The position numbers and the translations under genes are program-made. DNA of 64,000 bases from Rhodospirillaceae bacterium (GTDB lineage: Bacteria; Pseudomonadota; Alphaproteobacteria; Rhodospirillales; Casp-alpha2). How positions within the stretch are numbered: the first letter of the stretch is position 1; the number at the start of each line of letters is the position of its first letter. Shown one piece after another: positions 18,889 to 27,813 of the stretch. The notes beneath the pieces were generated by a model. That model made no database searches, was not told the DNA's origin, and worked only from the letters and a program-made list of their open reading frames with translations. The stretch is from positions 28,863 to 92,862 of the forward strand of contig NZRL01000132.1 of the NCBI GenBank assembly GCA_002696205.1, written 5' to 3'.

Positions 18889-19871
18889 GCCCCACCTCCG
18901 GCCGCGGCCTTTTTCTGCAATTCCTTTTCGCGCAGTTCCTTGGCGACGATGCGGGCGTTTTCCGCCTCGGCGCGAAGGGCTTCGACCTCTTCCGGTGAGC
19001 GGCGGTCGATGTTGCAATAATCGCCTTTCCAATCCGGATCGTCCGACCAGCGCAGCGGCGATTGCACCGTGGTGCGCGGGCCGATGGCGCTTTCCAAGAC
19101 TTTCAGGCCCAGTTCCAGCGTCTCCGCCTGGGACGCCGGATCGTGCGGCCGCCCGGCGGCGTTCCCCAGGGGAAAATCGCTGAACATGAAGCGCGGCACG
19201 CCGCAATATTCGACGATGTCCTTGGCACAGCCCATGACCACCGTCGGAATGCCGTTGGCTTCCAGATGCCGCGCGATCAGGCAGAGCGTCTGATGACAGA
19301 TCGGACAGTTGGGGATCAGGATCGCCACGTCGGCGCCGTCTTCGCGGCAGCGCTTGAAGATCTCCGGGCAATCGACGTCCAACGTGTGCTGCTGGCTGCG
19401 GTTGGTCGGCGCCCCGTGGAAGCGTTGCGTCAAGGACCCGATCCGCCCGGCCGCGACCGCGTCGCGGAGGGCGGCCAGCGGAAACCAGGCGCGGCCGTCC
19501 TCCATCGAGGTATGGATGCGATCGATCCCGACGTGCGAGATGCGCAGATCGTGTTCTTCCGACGTGTCGCCGGAATAGACCTGATAGAACTTGGCGGCGG
19601 AGTTATAGGGTGCGCCCGGTCCCTGCGGGCCCTTGTCCGGCTGATAGGGGGCCGCCGTGGTGATGAAGGTCACCTTCGATTCCGCGAGCGGCTTTTTCAG
19701 CGGCGCAAACGGCACGTCGATGTAATGGGCCCAGACGTAGGGGTTGTCGTAACCGAGTGCCAGATACCATTCACGGGTCCGGCGCATGTAGGGAACCGGC
19801 TGGTCCAATTCGGGCGCGAAGATCGCGCCGCGGCCGGGCTTGCCGCCGGCCGGGATTTTACTCGATGTCAT
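18885..19871 (-). CDS. Glycine/sarcosine/betaine/D-proline reductase selenoprotein-B family homologue (Cys form)
   Basis: 328 aa; DGADVAILIPNCPICHQTLCLIARHLEANGIPTVVMG, GrdB/PrdB-like with Cys codons, no in-frame TGA. Confidence 0.75.
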   Translation of the reverse strand: MTSSKIPAGGKPGRGAIFAPELDQPVPYMRRTREWYLALGYDNPYVWAHYIDVPFAPLKKPLAESKVTFITTAAPYQPDKGPQGPGAPYNSAAKFYQVYSGDTSEEHDLRISHVGIDRIHTSMEDGRAWFPLAALRDAVAAGRIGSLTQRFHGAPTNRSQQHTLDVDCPEIFKRCREDGADVAILIPNCPICHQTLCLIARHLEANGIPTVVMGCAKDIVEYCGVPRFMFSDFPLGNAAGRPHDPASQAETLELGLKVLESAIGPRTTVQSPLRWSDDPDWKGDYCNIDRRSPEEVEALRAEAENARIVAKELREKELQKKAAAGGGA

Positions 19872-19910
19872 CCTCTGACCTCGTGGTTTTGAGAAGGTCG
19901 TCTGTTGTTA

Positions 19911-19933
19911 TATGTTCCAATATATAGAACATA
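19911..19933. promoter_or_regulatory. Inverted repeat, candidate IclR-family operator
   Basis: TATGTTC-caatatata-GAACATA upstream of the minus-strand operon that encodes an IclR regulator. Confidence 0.5.
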
Positions 19934-19988
19934 AATTCCGAAGAACAGAACAATCTCTCCATGGGCTTGCCCCAGGGTCCGATTGTGT

Positions 19989-20003
19989 GATTGTATGACA
20001 ATC
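19989..20003. promoter_or_regulatory. Inverted repeat, candidate FadR/FCD-type GntR operator
   Basis: GATTGT-ATG-ACAATC; fits the TnGT-N3-ACnA pattern, upstream of an operon ending in an FCD GntR gene. Confidence 0.55.
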
Positions 20004-20195
20004 TCATAATAAACCGGCGCATCAAGCACCGGACAAGAACAACAACCGGCACCGGCTCGCCGGGCAAAGGGAGGCATCCTTGGACCGGTCGGCGCCGCCG
20101 TGCGCCGGGCCGAGCCTGCCGCCCCGCATCCGACCCGCCAGAAGCCGGCCACGATCACGACAGGCCGCCTCACGGCCGTAACAGAACGGGTTGGG

Positions 20196-20846
20196 ATGAA
20201 ACTGCATAACGAATTCACGGTCCCCCTGCCGCCGGTGGCGGCCTGGGACCTTCTTCTGCAGGTGGAGCGTGTCGCCCCCTGCTTCCCCGGCGCAAAACTT
20301 CTCGAGGTCAAGGACGACGGCAGCTTCGTCGGCACGGTCTCGCTGCGTCTCGGGCCGGTGGCTCTGACCTTCAAGGGCACGGCCTCCTACGTCGAGGTCG
20401 ACAACGACAATCACAAACTGCGCGCCCAGGCCAAGGGCAACGAGGCCCGCAACCGGGGCACCGCCAGCGCCGACGTCGATTTCCGCATCGAAGCGGAAGA
20501 CGTCGACGGGGCGCCGGGATCGCGCGTCCTGATCGACACGGATTTGACCCTCGCGGGTTCCATCGCGCAATACGCGCGGGGCGGCGGCATGATCGAGGCC
20601 ACGGCCCAGGTGATGATCGACGACTTCGCCGAAACGCTGAAGGGCCTGCTCGACCGCGACCGCGTCGCCGAGGCCAAGGCCGAGGCTGCACCCGCCGCAC
20701 CCACAGGCAGTCCGCAAACGACGGAAACGCCGCGCCCCGAACCGGAAGCCGCGGCGGAAACCCCAGCGCCCGCCAGCAAGCCGCCGTCCCTGTTCACCAT
20801 TCTCTGGCGCGCCTTCAAGCGCTGGATTTCCGGGGGCAAGTCGTGA
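20196..20846 (+). CDS. CoxG-like SRPBCC protein
   Basis: MKLHNEFTVPLPPVAAWDLLLQVERVAPCFPGAKLLE; Pro/Ala tail then C-terminal hydrophobic/basic segment. Confidence 0.87.
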   Translation: MKLHNEFTVPLPPVAAWDLLLQVERVAPCFPGAKLLEVKDDGSFVGTVSLRLGPVALTFKGTASYVEVDNDNHKLRAQAKGNEARNRGTASADVDFRIEAEDVDGAPGSRVLIDTDLTLAGSIAQYARGGGMIEATAQVMIDDFAETLKGLLDRDRVAEAKAEAAPAAPTGSPQTTETPRPEPEAAAETPAPASKPPSLFTILWRAFKRWISGGKS

Positions 20847-21712
20847 AGGCGGCGGCATTCGACTATCACCGCCCGGCGAACCGGGCCGAGGCCCTGGACA
20901 TGGTGGGCAGCCTGGACAACGCCAAGTTCCTGGCGGGCGGCCAGTCCCTGGTCGCCATGTTGAACATGCGCTACGCCATCGTCGATCACCTGATCGATCT
21001 GAACCACGTCACGGACCTGGCCGGGATCGAGATGACCGGCGACCGCCTGCGCCTGGGTGCGATGACCCGCCAGCGCGCGGTCAAGGACGACGCGGCGCTG
21101 GCCGCCCGCGCGCCGATCTTCGCCGCCGCCCTGGACTACGTCGGCCATTTTCAGACCCGCAACCGGGGCACGGTCGGCGGCAGCCTGGGCCATATGGACC
21201 CGTCGGCGGAATTGATGGCGCTGGCCACCCTGATGGATGCCGAGGTCGAGGTGCAGTCCAAGGCCCAGACCCGCAGCCTTTCCATCGCCGATTACCCCAT
21301 GGCCTATATGACCCCGGCCATCGAAATGGATGAGATGATCACCGGCGTCACCTTCGCCCTGCCCGGCGAAGGACACGGCTGGGGCTTTCATGAACATGCC
21401 CAGCGCCACGGCGATTTCGCCATCTGCGGCGTCGCGGCCTTGATGGAACTCGCGGGCGGGACGATTTCCCGCACGGCGATCACCGTCTTCGGCATCGGCA
21501 TGGCGCCGCAGCGCGCCCGCGCCGCCGAAGACATGCTGGCCAGTCAGACGCCGGGCGACGATCTCTACCGCGCCGCCGCTGACGCTTTGGACGACCTCGA
21601 CTACACCACCGACGCCATGGCGAGCGCGGCCTATCGCCGCCGCCTTGCCGGCGTGCTGACCCGCCGGGCGCTGGCCGACGCGGCCCGGCGCGCGGGAGGA
21701 GACCGCAGATGA
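20843..21712 (+). CDS. Molybdenum hydroxylase FAD-binding medium subunit (CoxM-like)
   Basis: KFLAGGQSLVAMLNMRYA, RNRGTVGGSLGHMDPSAELMA. Confidence 0.93.
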   Translation: MKAAAFDYHRPANRAEALDMVGSLDNAKFLAGGQSLVAMLNMRYAIVDHLIDLNHVTDLAGIEMTGDRLRLGAMTRQRAVKDDAALAARAPIFAAALDYVGHFQTRNRGTVGGSLGHMDPSAELMALATLMDAEVEVQSKAQTRSLSIADYPMAYMTPAIEMDEMITGVTFALPGEGHGWGFHEHAQRHGDFAICGVAALMELAGGTISRTAITVFGIGMAPQRARAAEDMLASQTPGDDLYRAAADALDDLDYTTDAMASAAYRRRLAGVLTRRALADAARRAGGDRR

Positions 21713-22215
21713 CCACGAAATCCATATCCCTCACCGTCAACGGCAAGACCGTCGACCAAGAGGTCGAACCGCGCACCCATCTGGCCGATTTCCTGCGCCA
21801 CGGGATCGGTCTGACCGGCACCCATATCGGCTGCGAGCACGGCGTCTGCGGCGCCTGTACCGTTCTGGTCGACGGCCAGGCGGTGCGCAGTTGTCTGATG
21901 CTGGCCGTCCAGGCCGATGGGGCAGAGGTCACGACCGTTGAAGGGCTCGCCGGAAATGCCGACGACCTGTCGCCGATCCAGGCGGCGTTCCGTGAATTCC
22001 ATGGCCTGCAATGCGGCTACTGCACGCCGGGTTTCCTGACGTCGTTGACCCAGTTGCTGATGGAAAACCCGGATATCGGCGAAGAAGACCTGCGCAAGGA
22101 ACTGTCGGGCAATCTTTGCCGCTGCACCGGCTACGCCGGGATCGTCCGCGCGGCCCTGGCCGCCGCCCAGGCATATAAAGAAGCCGCCGCGACCGGGATG
22201 GGAGGCAGCCGATGA
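21709..22215 (+). CDS. Molybdenum hydroxylase 2Fe-2S small subunit (CoxS-like)
   Basis: GCEHGVCGACTVLVDG, QCGYCTPGFL, GNLCRCTGYAGI. Confidence 0.96.
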   Translation: MTTKSISLTVNGKTVDQEVEPRTHLADFLRHGIGLTGTHIGCEHGVCGACTVLVDGQAVRSCLMLAVQADGAEVTTVEGLAGNADDLSPIQAAFREFHGLQCGYCTPGFLTSLTQLLMENPDIGEEDLRKELSGNLCRCTGYAGIVRAALAAAQAYKEAAATGMGGSR

Positions 22216-24560
22216 CGACGCAAATGGTCGGCAAGCCGATTCAGCGGGTCGAGGACAAGGACCTTCTGACCGGCAAGGGCAATTTCACCGATGACATCAA
22301 ATTGCCGGGCACCTTGCATGTGGCGTTCATCCGCGCGCCCTTCGCCCATGCCCGCATCACGGGCATCGATCTGGACGCCGCCCGTGACCTTGCGGGCGTG
22401 CATCTGGTGATGGCGGCGGCGGACCTGCCCGCCCCCGCCAAGGGCAAACGCATCCTGTTGCAGGTGCCGAACCCGGCGATCGCCGATCCGATCACCCAGG
22501 AACCCCTGGTCAGCGACCGCGTCGCCTTCGCCGGCGAGGCCGTCGCGGTCGTCGTCGCCGACAGCCGCGCCATCGCCGAGGACGCGGCGGAAATGGTCAT
22601 GGTCGATTACGACCCCCTGCCCACGGTCGCCAACCTGGCCCAGGCCACGGCGCCCGGCGCCGACAAGGTCCACCCCCATCTCGCCGACAACGTCGCGGCC
22701 CGCATCCATGTCGGCTACGGCGATATCGAAAGCGCCTTCCGCGACGCCGCCCATACGGTTTCGGTCACGCTCGACCAGCATCGCGGCACCGGCAACCCAA
22801 TGGAGGGCCGCGCCGTGCTGGCCGCGCCCAACGCGCTGGACGGCGGCATCACCGTCTGGTCCGCGACCCAGGCGCCGCACATCCTGCGCCGCGCCCTGGT
22901 CGATATGCTGGAAATGGCGGAAACGGATATCCGTGTCATCGCGCCGGACGTCGGCGGCGGCTTCGGCCCCAAGGTTCAGGCCTACCCCGAGGAATTCGTC
23001 ATTCCGATCTGCGCCCAGATGCTGGGCGTGCCCGTGAAATGGATCGAGGACCGGCGCGAACATCTTCTCTGCACCGTGCAGGAACGGGATCAGACCTGGT
23101 CCGTCGAAATGGCGGTGGATGCCGAGGGCAAGTTGCTGGGCGTGCGCGGGCGAATGCAGCACGATCAGGGCGCCTACCTGCCCTGGGGCGTGATCGCGCC
23201 CTATATCTCCACCGTCACCATGCCGGGGCCCTACGTCCTGCCGGCTTACGATCTGGAAACCCAGGTGATGTTCACCAACAAGGTGCCGACGGCACCCCTT
23301 CGCGGGGCCGGGCGGCCGCAGGCCGTGTTCGCCATGGAACGCCTGTTCGACCTGGCCGCCGACAGGATGGGGTTGGACCGGGCGGAACTGCGCCGCCGCA
23401 ACCTGATCCCGGCGGAAGCCATGCCCTATTCCGTGGGCCTGATCTTCCGCGACGGCCAGCCGCTGGTCTACGACAGCGGCGATTACCCCCGTTGCCAGCA
23501 GATTGCCGAGGAAAAATCCGGCTGGGCCGATTTCCCGGCCCGGCGCGAGGCCGCGTTGCGCGAAGGGCACTATATCGGACTGGGCATCGCCAATTACGTC
23601 GAAGGCACGGGCCTCGGCCCGTTCGAAGGCGCGACCACGCAGGTTCTGCCGTCGGGCCGCATCATGATCAAGACGGGTGCCGCCGGTCAGGGCCAGGGCA
23701 ACCGAACGGTCTATGCCCAGGTCGCCGCCGAAGCCTTCAACGTCGATATCTCCCAGGTCGATGTGGAACTGGGCGACACGGGCAAGATCCCCATCGGCGT
23801 CGGCGCCTTCGCCAGCCGCCTGATGGTCAACGCCGGGTCGGCGATCGACGTTTCGGCGGGCACCGTGGTGACCAAGATGAAGAAGATCGCCGCCGCCGCT
23901 TTCGAGGTTTCCGAGGACGATCTGGAACTGGTCGACGGCACCGTCCGGGTGACCGGTGAACAGGGCCCGTCCCTGACCTTCGGCGAGATGGCCCAGATGG
24001 CCAGCGGCATGCCCGGATATGTCCTGCCGGGCGGCCAGGAACCGGGCCTGTTCGCGACCCACTACTTCTCTCCGCCACAGGCCGCCTATGCCAACGGCAG
24101 TCACGCCGTGGAGGTCGAGGTCGATCCGGAAACCGGGATTGTCCGCATCGCCCGCTACATCGTCGTTCACGACTGCGGGCGGATGGTCAATCCGCTGCTG
24201 GTCGAAGGCCAGATTCAAGGCGGCCTGGCCCATGGCATCGGCAATGCGTTCCTGGAAAAGATGCGCTACGACGACGACGCCAACCCGGTGACGACGACGC
24301 TGGCCGACTATCTGCTGCCCGATGCGGACAACGTGCCGACGGCCGAGATTTATCACGTCGAATCCCCGGCCCCGCACAATCCGCTGGGCGTCAAAGGGGC
24401 CGGCGAAGGCGGCACCATTCCCGCCGCCGCCGCCGTCGTCTCGGCGGTGGAAGACGCACTTCGTCCCTTCGGTATTCAGATCGACGAAGCGCCGATCCTG
24501 CCCGAACGCATTTGTGAATTGATCGACGCGGCCCGCCAAGACACTCAGGAGGCTTCATGA
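22212..24560 (+). CDS. Molybdenum hydroxylase large subunit (CoxL-like; not form I CODH)
   Basis: 782 aa; GGGFGPKVQAYPEE, APLRGAGRPQ, C-terminal GVKGAGEGG. Confidence 0.94.
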   Translation: MTTQMVGKPIQRVEDKDLLTGKGNFTDDIKLPGTLHVAFIRAPFAHARITGIDLDAARDLAGVHLVMAAADLPAPAKGKRILLQVPNPAIADPITQEPLVSDRVAFAGEAVAVVVADSRAIAEDAAEMVMVDYDPLPTVANLAQATAPGADKVHPHLADNVAARIHVGYGDIESAFRDAAHTVSVTLDQHRGTGNPMEGRAVLAAPNALDGGITVWSATQAPHILRRALVDMLEMAETDIRVIAPDVGGGFGPKVQAYPEEFVIPICAQMLGVPVKWIEDRREHLLCTVQERDQTWSVEMAVDAEGKLLGVRGRMQHDQGAYLPWGVIAPYISTVTMPGPYVLPAYDLETQVMFTNKVPTAPLRGAGRPQAVFAMERLFDLAADRMGLDRAELRRRNLIPAEAMPYSVGLIFRDGQPLVYDSGDYPRCQQIAEEKSGWADFPARREAALREGHYIGLGIANYVEGTGLGPFEGATTQVLPSGRIMIKTGAAGQGQGNRTVYAQVAAEAFNVDISQVDVELGDTGKIPIGVGAFASRLMVNAGSAIDVSAGTVVTKMKKIAAAAFEVSEDDLELVDGTVRVTGEQGPSLTFGEMAQMASGMPGYVLPGGQEPGLFATHYFSPPQAAYANGSHAVEVEVDPETGIVRIARYIVVHDCGRMVNPLLVEGQIQGGLAHGIGNAFLEKMRYDDDANPVTTTLADYLLPDADNVPTAEIYHVESPAPHNPLGVKGAGEGGTIPAAAAVVSAVEDALRPFGIQIDEAPILPERICELIDAARQDTQEAS

Positions 24561-25294
24561 CCCGCACCCCCTTCATGATCGAAACGGAAATGGGGGGTGC
24601 TGCCCCCACCATCTGGCTGACCAATTCGGCGGACGGCAACCGCCTGACCGGGGACGACATCACGGCTCTGGGCCATGCGGTCCGCGCCGCCGGCGAGGAC
24701 GCCGCCGCCCGCGTCGTCGTGATCCGCGCCGAAGGCGACGATTTCTGCCTGGGCCGCATCCCGACACCGAAGAGGGACCGCCCGCCCTCGGCCCTGACGC
24801 TGCAGGAAAAAGTCACCGGGCCGATCATGGGCCTTTATGCGAACGTGCGGGCGACGCCCGTGCCCGTGCTGGCCGTGGTTCAGGGCGAGGCCCGGGGTTT
24901 CGGTTGTGCCTTCACCGGGCAATGCGATCTGGCGATCGCGTCGTCGAACGCGACCTTCTCGATGCCGGAAATGGATGTGAATCTGCCGCCGACGCTTGCG
25001 ATCTCCGCCGTGCTGGGCAAGGTTCCGATCAAGAAACTGACCCATCTGGTCTACACCCGGGAAAAGATTTCCGCCGAGGAAGCCTTGATGTTCGGTCTGG
25101 TCGGCGAAGTCTGCGAGCCGGAAGATTTGAACGCCCGCACCGACCATATCATCGGCCAACTGGTCGACCGCCGCCGCCCGGCGCTGGAAACCATCAAGCA
25201 GTACCTGGCGACGGCACCCCATGTGGATACCGCCGCCGCCGCGACAATGGCGGAAGCCATGCTGCCCGTCGTGCTATCGTCGCCGGACGCGTAA
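24557..25294 (+). CDS. Enoyl-CoA hydratase/isomerase family protein
   Basis: VVQGEARGFGCAFTGQCDLAIASSNATFSMPEM. Confidence 0.88.
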   Translation: MTRTPFMIETEMGGAAPTIWLTNSADGNRLTGDDITALGHAVRAAGEDAAARVVVIRAEGDDFCLGRIPTPKRDRPPSALTLQEKVTGPIMGLYANVRATPVPVLAVVQGEARGFGCAFTGQCDLAIASSNATFSMPEMDVNLPPTLAISAVLGKVPIKKLTHLVYTREKISAEEALMFGLVGEVCEPEDLNARTDHIIGQLVDRRRPALETIKQYLATAPHVDTAAAATMAEAMLPVVLSSPDA

Positions 25295-25330
25295 ACCAGA
25301 CCACCACCAGACCAACAGGAGTACTCTTCC

Positions 25331-26113
25331 ATGCCCACCATCGACGCCAACGGCGAAACCCTGGCCTACGAGCGCGCCGGCAGCGGCCCGGCCCTGGTCC
25401 TGATCCACAGCCTGGGCACCAATTCCTGGCTTTGGGCGGACCAGATCACGCGCTGGAAATCCGATTTCGACGTCATCGCCTTCGACGCGCGCGGGCACGG
25501 CGGATCGACCAACAACGGCGGCGTGACCATGAAGAACGTGGCGGCCGATATCCTGGCGGCATTGGACGCCCTGGGCGTCGGCGAGGCGACCTTCCTCGGC
25601 ATTTCCATGGGCGGTCTGATTTCCGCCCATATCAACGCCGCCGCCCCCGAACGGGTCAAAAGCATCGTCATCGCCGACAGCTTCTCGGCCCTGGGCGCCG
25701 CCGGGCCGGAAAAGGTCGCGGCCATGGAAGGCCGGATCGTGCCGATGACCATGGAGGACTGGGGCGCCGCCTATGCGGGCGAAACCCTGCTGCCGACGAC
25801 CGGCGACGATCTTCGGCGGAAGCTCGCGGGCGGCATCGCGGCGATGGAGAAAGAAAACTACCTGCAAACCACGCGGTCGGTCTTCACCTCGGACGTCAGC
25901 GCCGAAATGGCGGCGATCACCGCCCCCGTGCTGGTCGTCTGCGGCGACAAGGACGACCGCACGCCGCCGGCGGCCTCGGAAAAGATCGCCGAGATCATCC
26001 CGGGCGCCGAGTTGAAGATGATTCCCGATGCGGCCCATCTGTCGAACCTGGACAATCCGTCCGGCTTCCACGCCGCCGTCGATCCCTTCCTCGCGGCCAA
26101 GGCTGCCGGATAA
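25331..26113 (+). CDS. Alpha/beta hydrolase (3-oxoadipate enol-lactonase-like)
   Basis: 260 aa; LVLIHSLGTNSWLWADQ, nucleophile elbow GISMGG. Confidence 0.87.
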   Translation: MPTIDANGETLAYERAGSGPALVLIHSLGTNSWLWADQITRWKSDFDVIAFDARGHGGSTNNGGVTMKNVAADILAALDALGVGEATFLGISMGGLISAHINAAAPERVKSIVIADSFSALGAAGPEKVAAMEGRIVPMTMEDWGAAYAGETLLPTTGDDLRRKLAGGIAAMEKENYLQTTRSVFTSDVSAEMAAITAPVLVVCGDKDDRTPPAASEKIAEIIPGAELKMIPDAAHLSNLDNPSGFHAAVDPFLAAKAAG

Positions 26114-26128
26114 CGGCTGGGGCGGATC

Positions 26129-26836
26129 ATGGCGGAACCCCAGGCCCAGACCTCCGGCGTGCTGACGCCGGTCACCCTGGAAAATGCGCCGCTTCGGCGG
26201 CGCGTTGCCGCCGCGATCCGCGACGCCATCGAAGTCGGCAAATTGCCGCCGGGCGCGCGTCTGGTGGAAAAAGACCTGTGCACCGATCTGAACGTCAGCC
26301 GCACGTCGCTGCGCGAAGCGCTCCGCGAACTTGAGGCCGAGGGCCTGGTCACCCATCAGGCGCACAAGGGTCTGGTGGTTTCCCGCATCACCCGGGCCGA
26401 GGCGGAAAACGTCTATCGCGTGCGCGCGGCCCTGGAAGCCCTGATCGTCGAACAGTTCGCCGAGGATGCGGACGTTGAAGCGCTCGCCGACCTGAAGGCG
26501 CGGGCAGAGACCCTGCGCCGGGCCTATTCGTCGAACGACCTGCGGACGATCCTGGACGCCAAGAAGGATTTCTACGACGGGCTTTGCACCGGGGCGGGCA
26601 ACCCCCTGGTTCTGGACCTGCTGACCCGCCTGAATTCCCAGGTCACGCAGCTGCGCGGCCGGTCCCTGATGACCGAGGCTCGGCGGACCTCCTCGATCGC
26701 CGAGATCGACGCCCTGATCCGCGCCCTGGCCAAGCGCGACGCGGCGGGCGCGCGCAAGGCGGTCCTGCGGCATGTCGAGAATGCCGCCAAGGCCGCCATG
26801 GCGACCCTGCCGGCATGCGACGACGCGGCGGATTGA
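26129..26836 (+). CDS. GntR family regulator, FCD subfamily
   Basis: LRRRVAAAIRDAIEVGKLPPGARLVEKDLCTDLNVSRTSLREALRELEAEGLV. Confidence 0.92.
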   Translation: MAEPQAQTSGVLTPVTLENAPLRRRVAAAIRDAIEVGKLPPGARLVEKDLCTDLNVSRTSLREALRELEAEGLVTHQAHKGLVVSRITRAEAENVYRVRAALEALIVEQFAEDADVEALADLKARAETLRRAYSSNDLRTILDAKKDFYDGLCTGAGNPLVLDLLTRLNSQVTQLRGRSLMTEARRTSSIAEIDALIRALAKRDAAGARKAVLRHVENAAKAAMATLPACDDAAD

Positions 26837-26839
26837 CGG

Positions 26840-27052
26840 TTAGCTGAAGCTGACGACGCCCAATACGTCCTGGAACAGAACCAGGAAAAAGAACACGGCC
26901 GCGATGGAGCCGAACAGCAGACGGACGAAATCCTGCTTGCCGTCTTCGTCCCGATAACGGATGCCGTGCAGGGCGATAAACCCCGTCACCGCGAGAAACA
27001 CGATGTTGACGATGGGCTCCAATTCGGCGGGCAGTCCGAGATCCAAGAACAT
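26840..27052 (-). CDS. Small membrane protein, unknown function
   Basis: 70 aa with two predicted TM stretches; gap in coding on the other strand. Confidence 0.5.
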   Translation of the reverse strand: MFLDLGLPAELEPIVNIVFLAVTGFIALHGIRYRDEDGKQDFVRLLFGSIAAVFFFLVLFQDVLGVVSFS

Positions 27053-27114
27053 GGGAAAAAGGTAGCCGCCCGCCCGCCCGGTGGCAAGCGGTCAACCTGC
27101 CTTACGGCAGGCGA

Positions 27115-27633
27115 TCACGGCAGAACCGAGCGGCTCGCCTTCAGGACGATCTCGTCCGGCGTCGCGGTGGCCTGCAGGTCCTCTTGCGAGACATAGGGCG
27201 GAAACTGGGTCGCCGCCTCGCCGGTCGACATGACGGCGCCCATCACGCCGCTGCCGACCACCAGCACCACGATCCCCGTCGCCACGAGAAACCGGCGCAA
27301 GCCGTGAGGCGGCGCCGTAGGGCCGTAATCGTCGTCGTAGCGATGATAATGCGGCGCCGTGTCGGCGACCCGTCCTGCGTCGTTCAGGCGGATGATCTGG
27401 CGCGCGTAATGGCGCGCCCAATGGGGCACCGTGTTGTCGATCATGTAATTGTGGAACAGGCGGTCGACCTGGTCTTCCGGCAGGTCCGCGCCGTGCCATT
27501 CGCGGTAGGCAAGCTGCAGAAGCTGAAATTCGCCGACCTGGAGGATATTGGCGGCCTGGCCGACTTCGCGCCGGTCCATGTTTTCGACTTCGTCCTTGTC
27601 CGGGCGAAGAAGGGTTTCGAAGAATCCGGTCAT
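27115..27633 (-). CDS. Hypothetical single-TM membrane protein
   Basis: Start trimmed to MTGFFETLL; TM FLVATGIVVLVVGSGVMGAVM. Confidence 0.6.
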   Translation of the reverse strand: MTGFFETLLRPDKDEVENMDRREVGQAANILQVGEFQLLQLAYREWHGADLPEDQVDRLFHNYMIDNTVPHWARHYARQIIRLNDAGRVADTAPHYHRYDDDYGPTAPPHGLRRFLVATGIVVLVVGSGVMGAVMSTGEAATQFPPYVSQEDLQATATPDEIVLKASRSVLP

Positions 27634-27813
27634 TTGTTGGGGCGTCTCCTTATAGAAAGAAGTGATCGTCCCCACCCAACGTCTTTATGGTCATAGCTTG
27701 TGACCTATTTTCACCCAATGCAATAGGAAGCACCTCACATTTCAGGGAGCGATCGGGTAGGCTCCCCGTCTCGGACGCCTCGCCGTCATATTTTCCTGAA
27801 CAAGAGCATCGCC

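Noticed and set aside
22131-24539. 802-aa minus-strand ORF
   Set aside because: Exactly antisense to the CoxL-like gene, which has conserved motifs; shadow ORF.
20843-24560. Aerobic CO dehydrogenase (coxMSL)
   Set aside because: Active-site loop reads APLRGAGR rather than form I AYRCSFR, and neighbours are catabolic genes.
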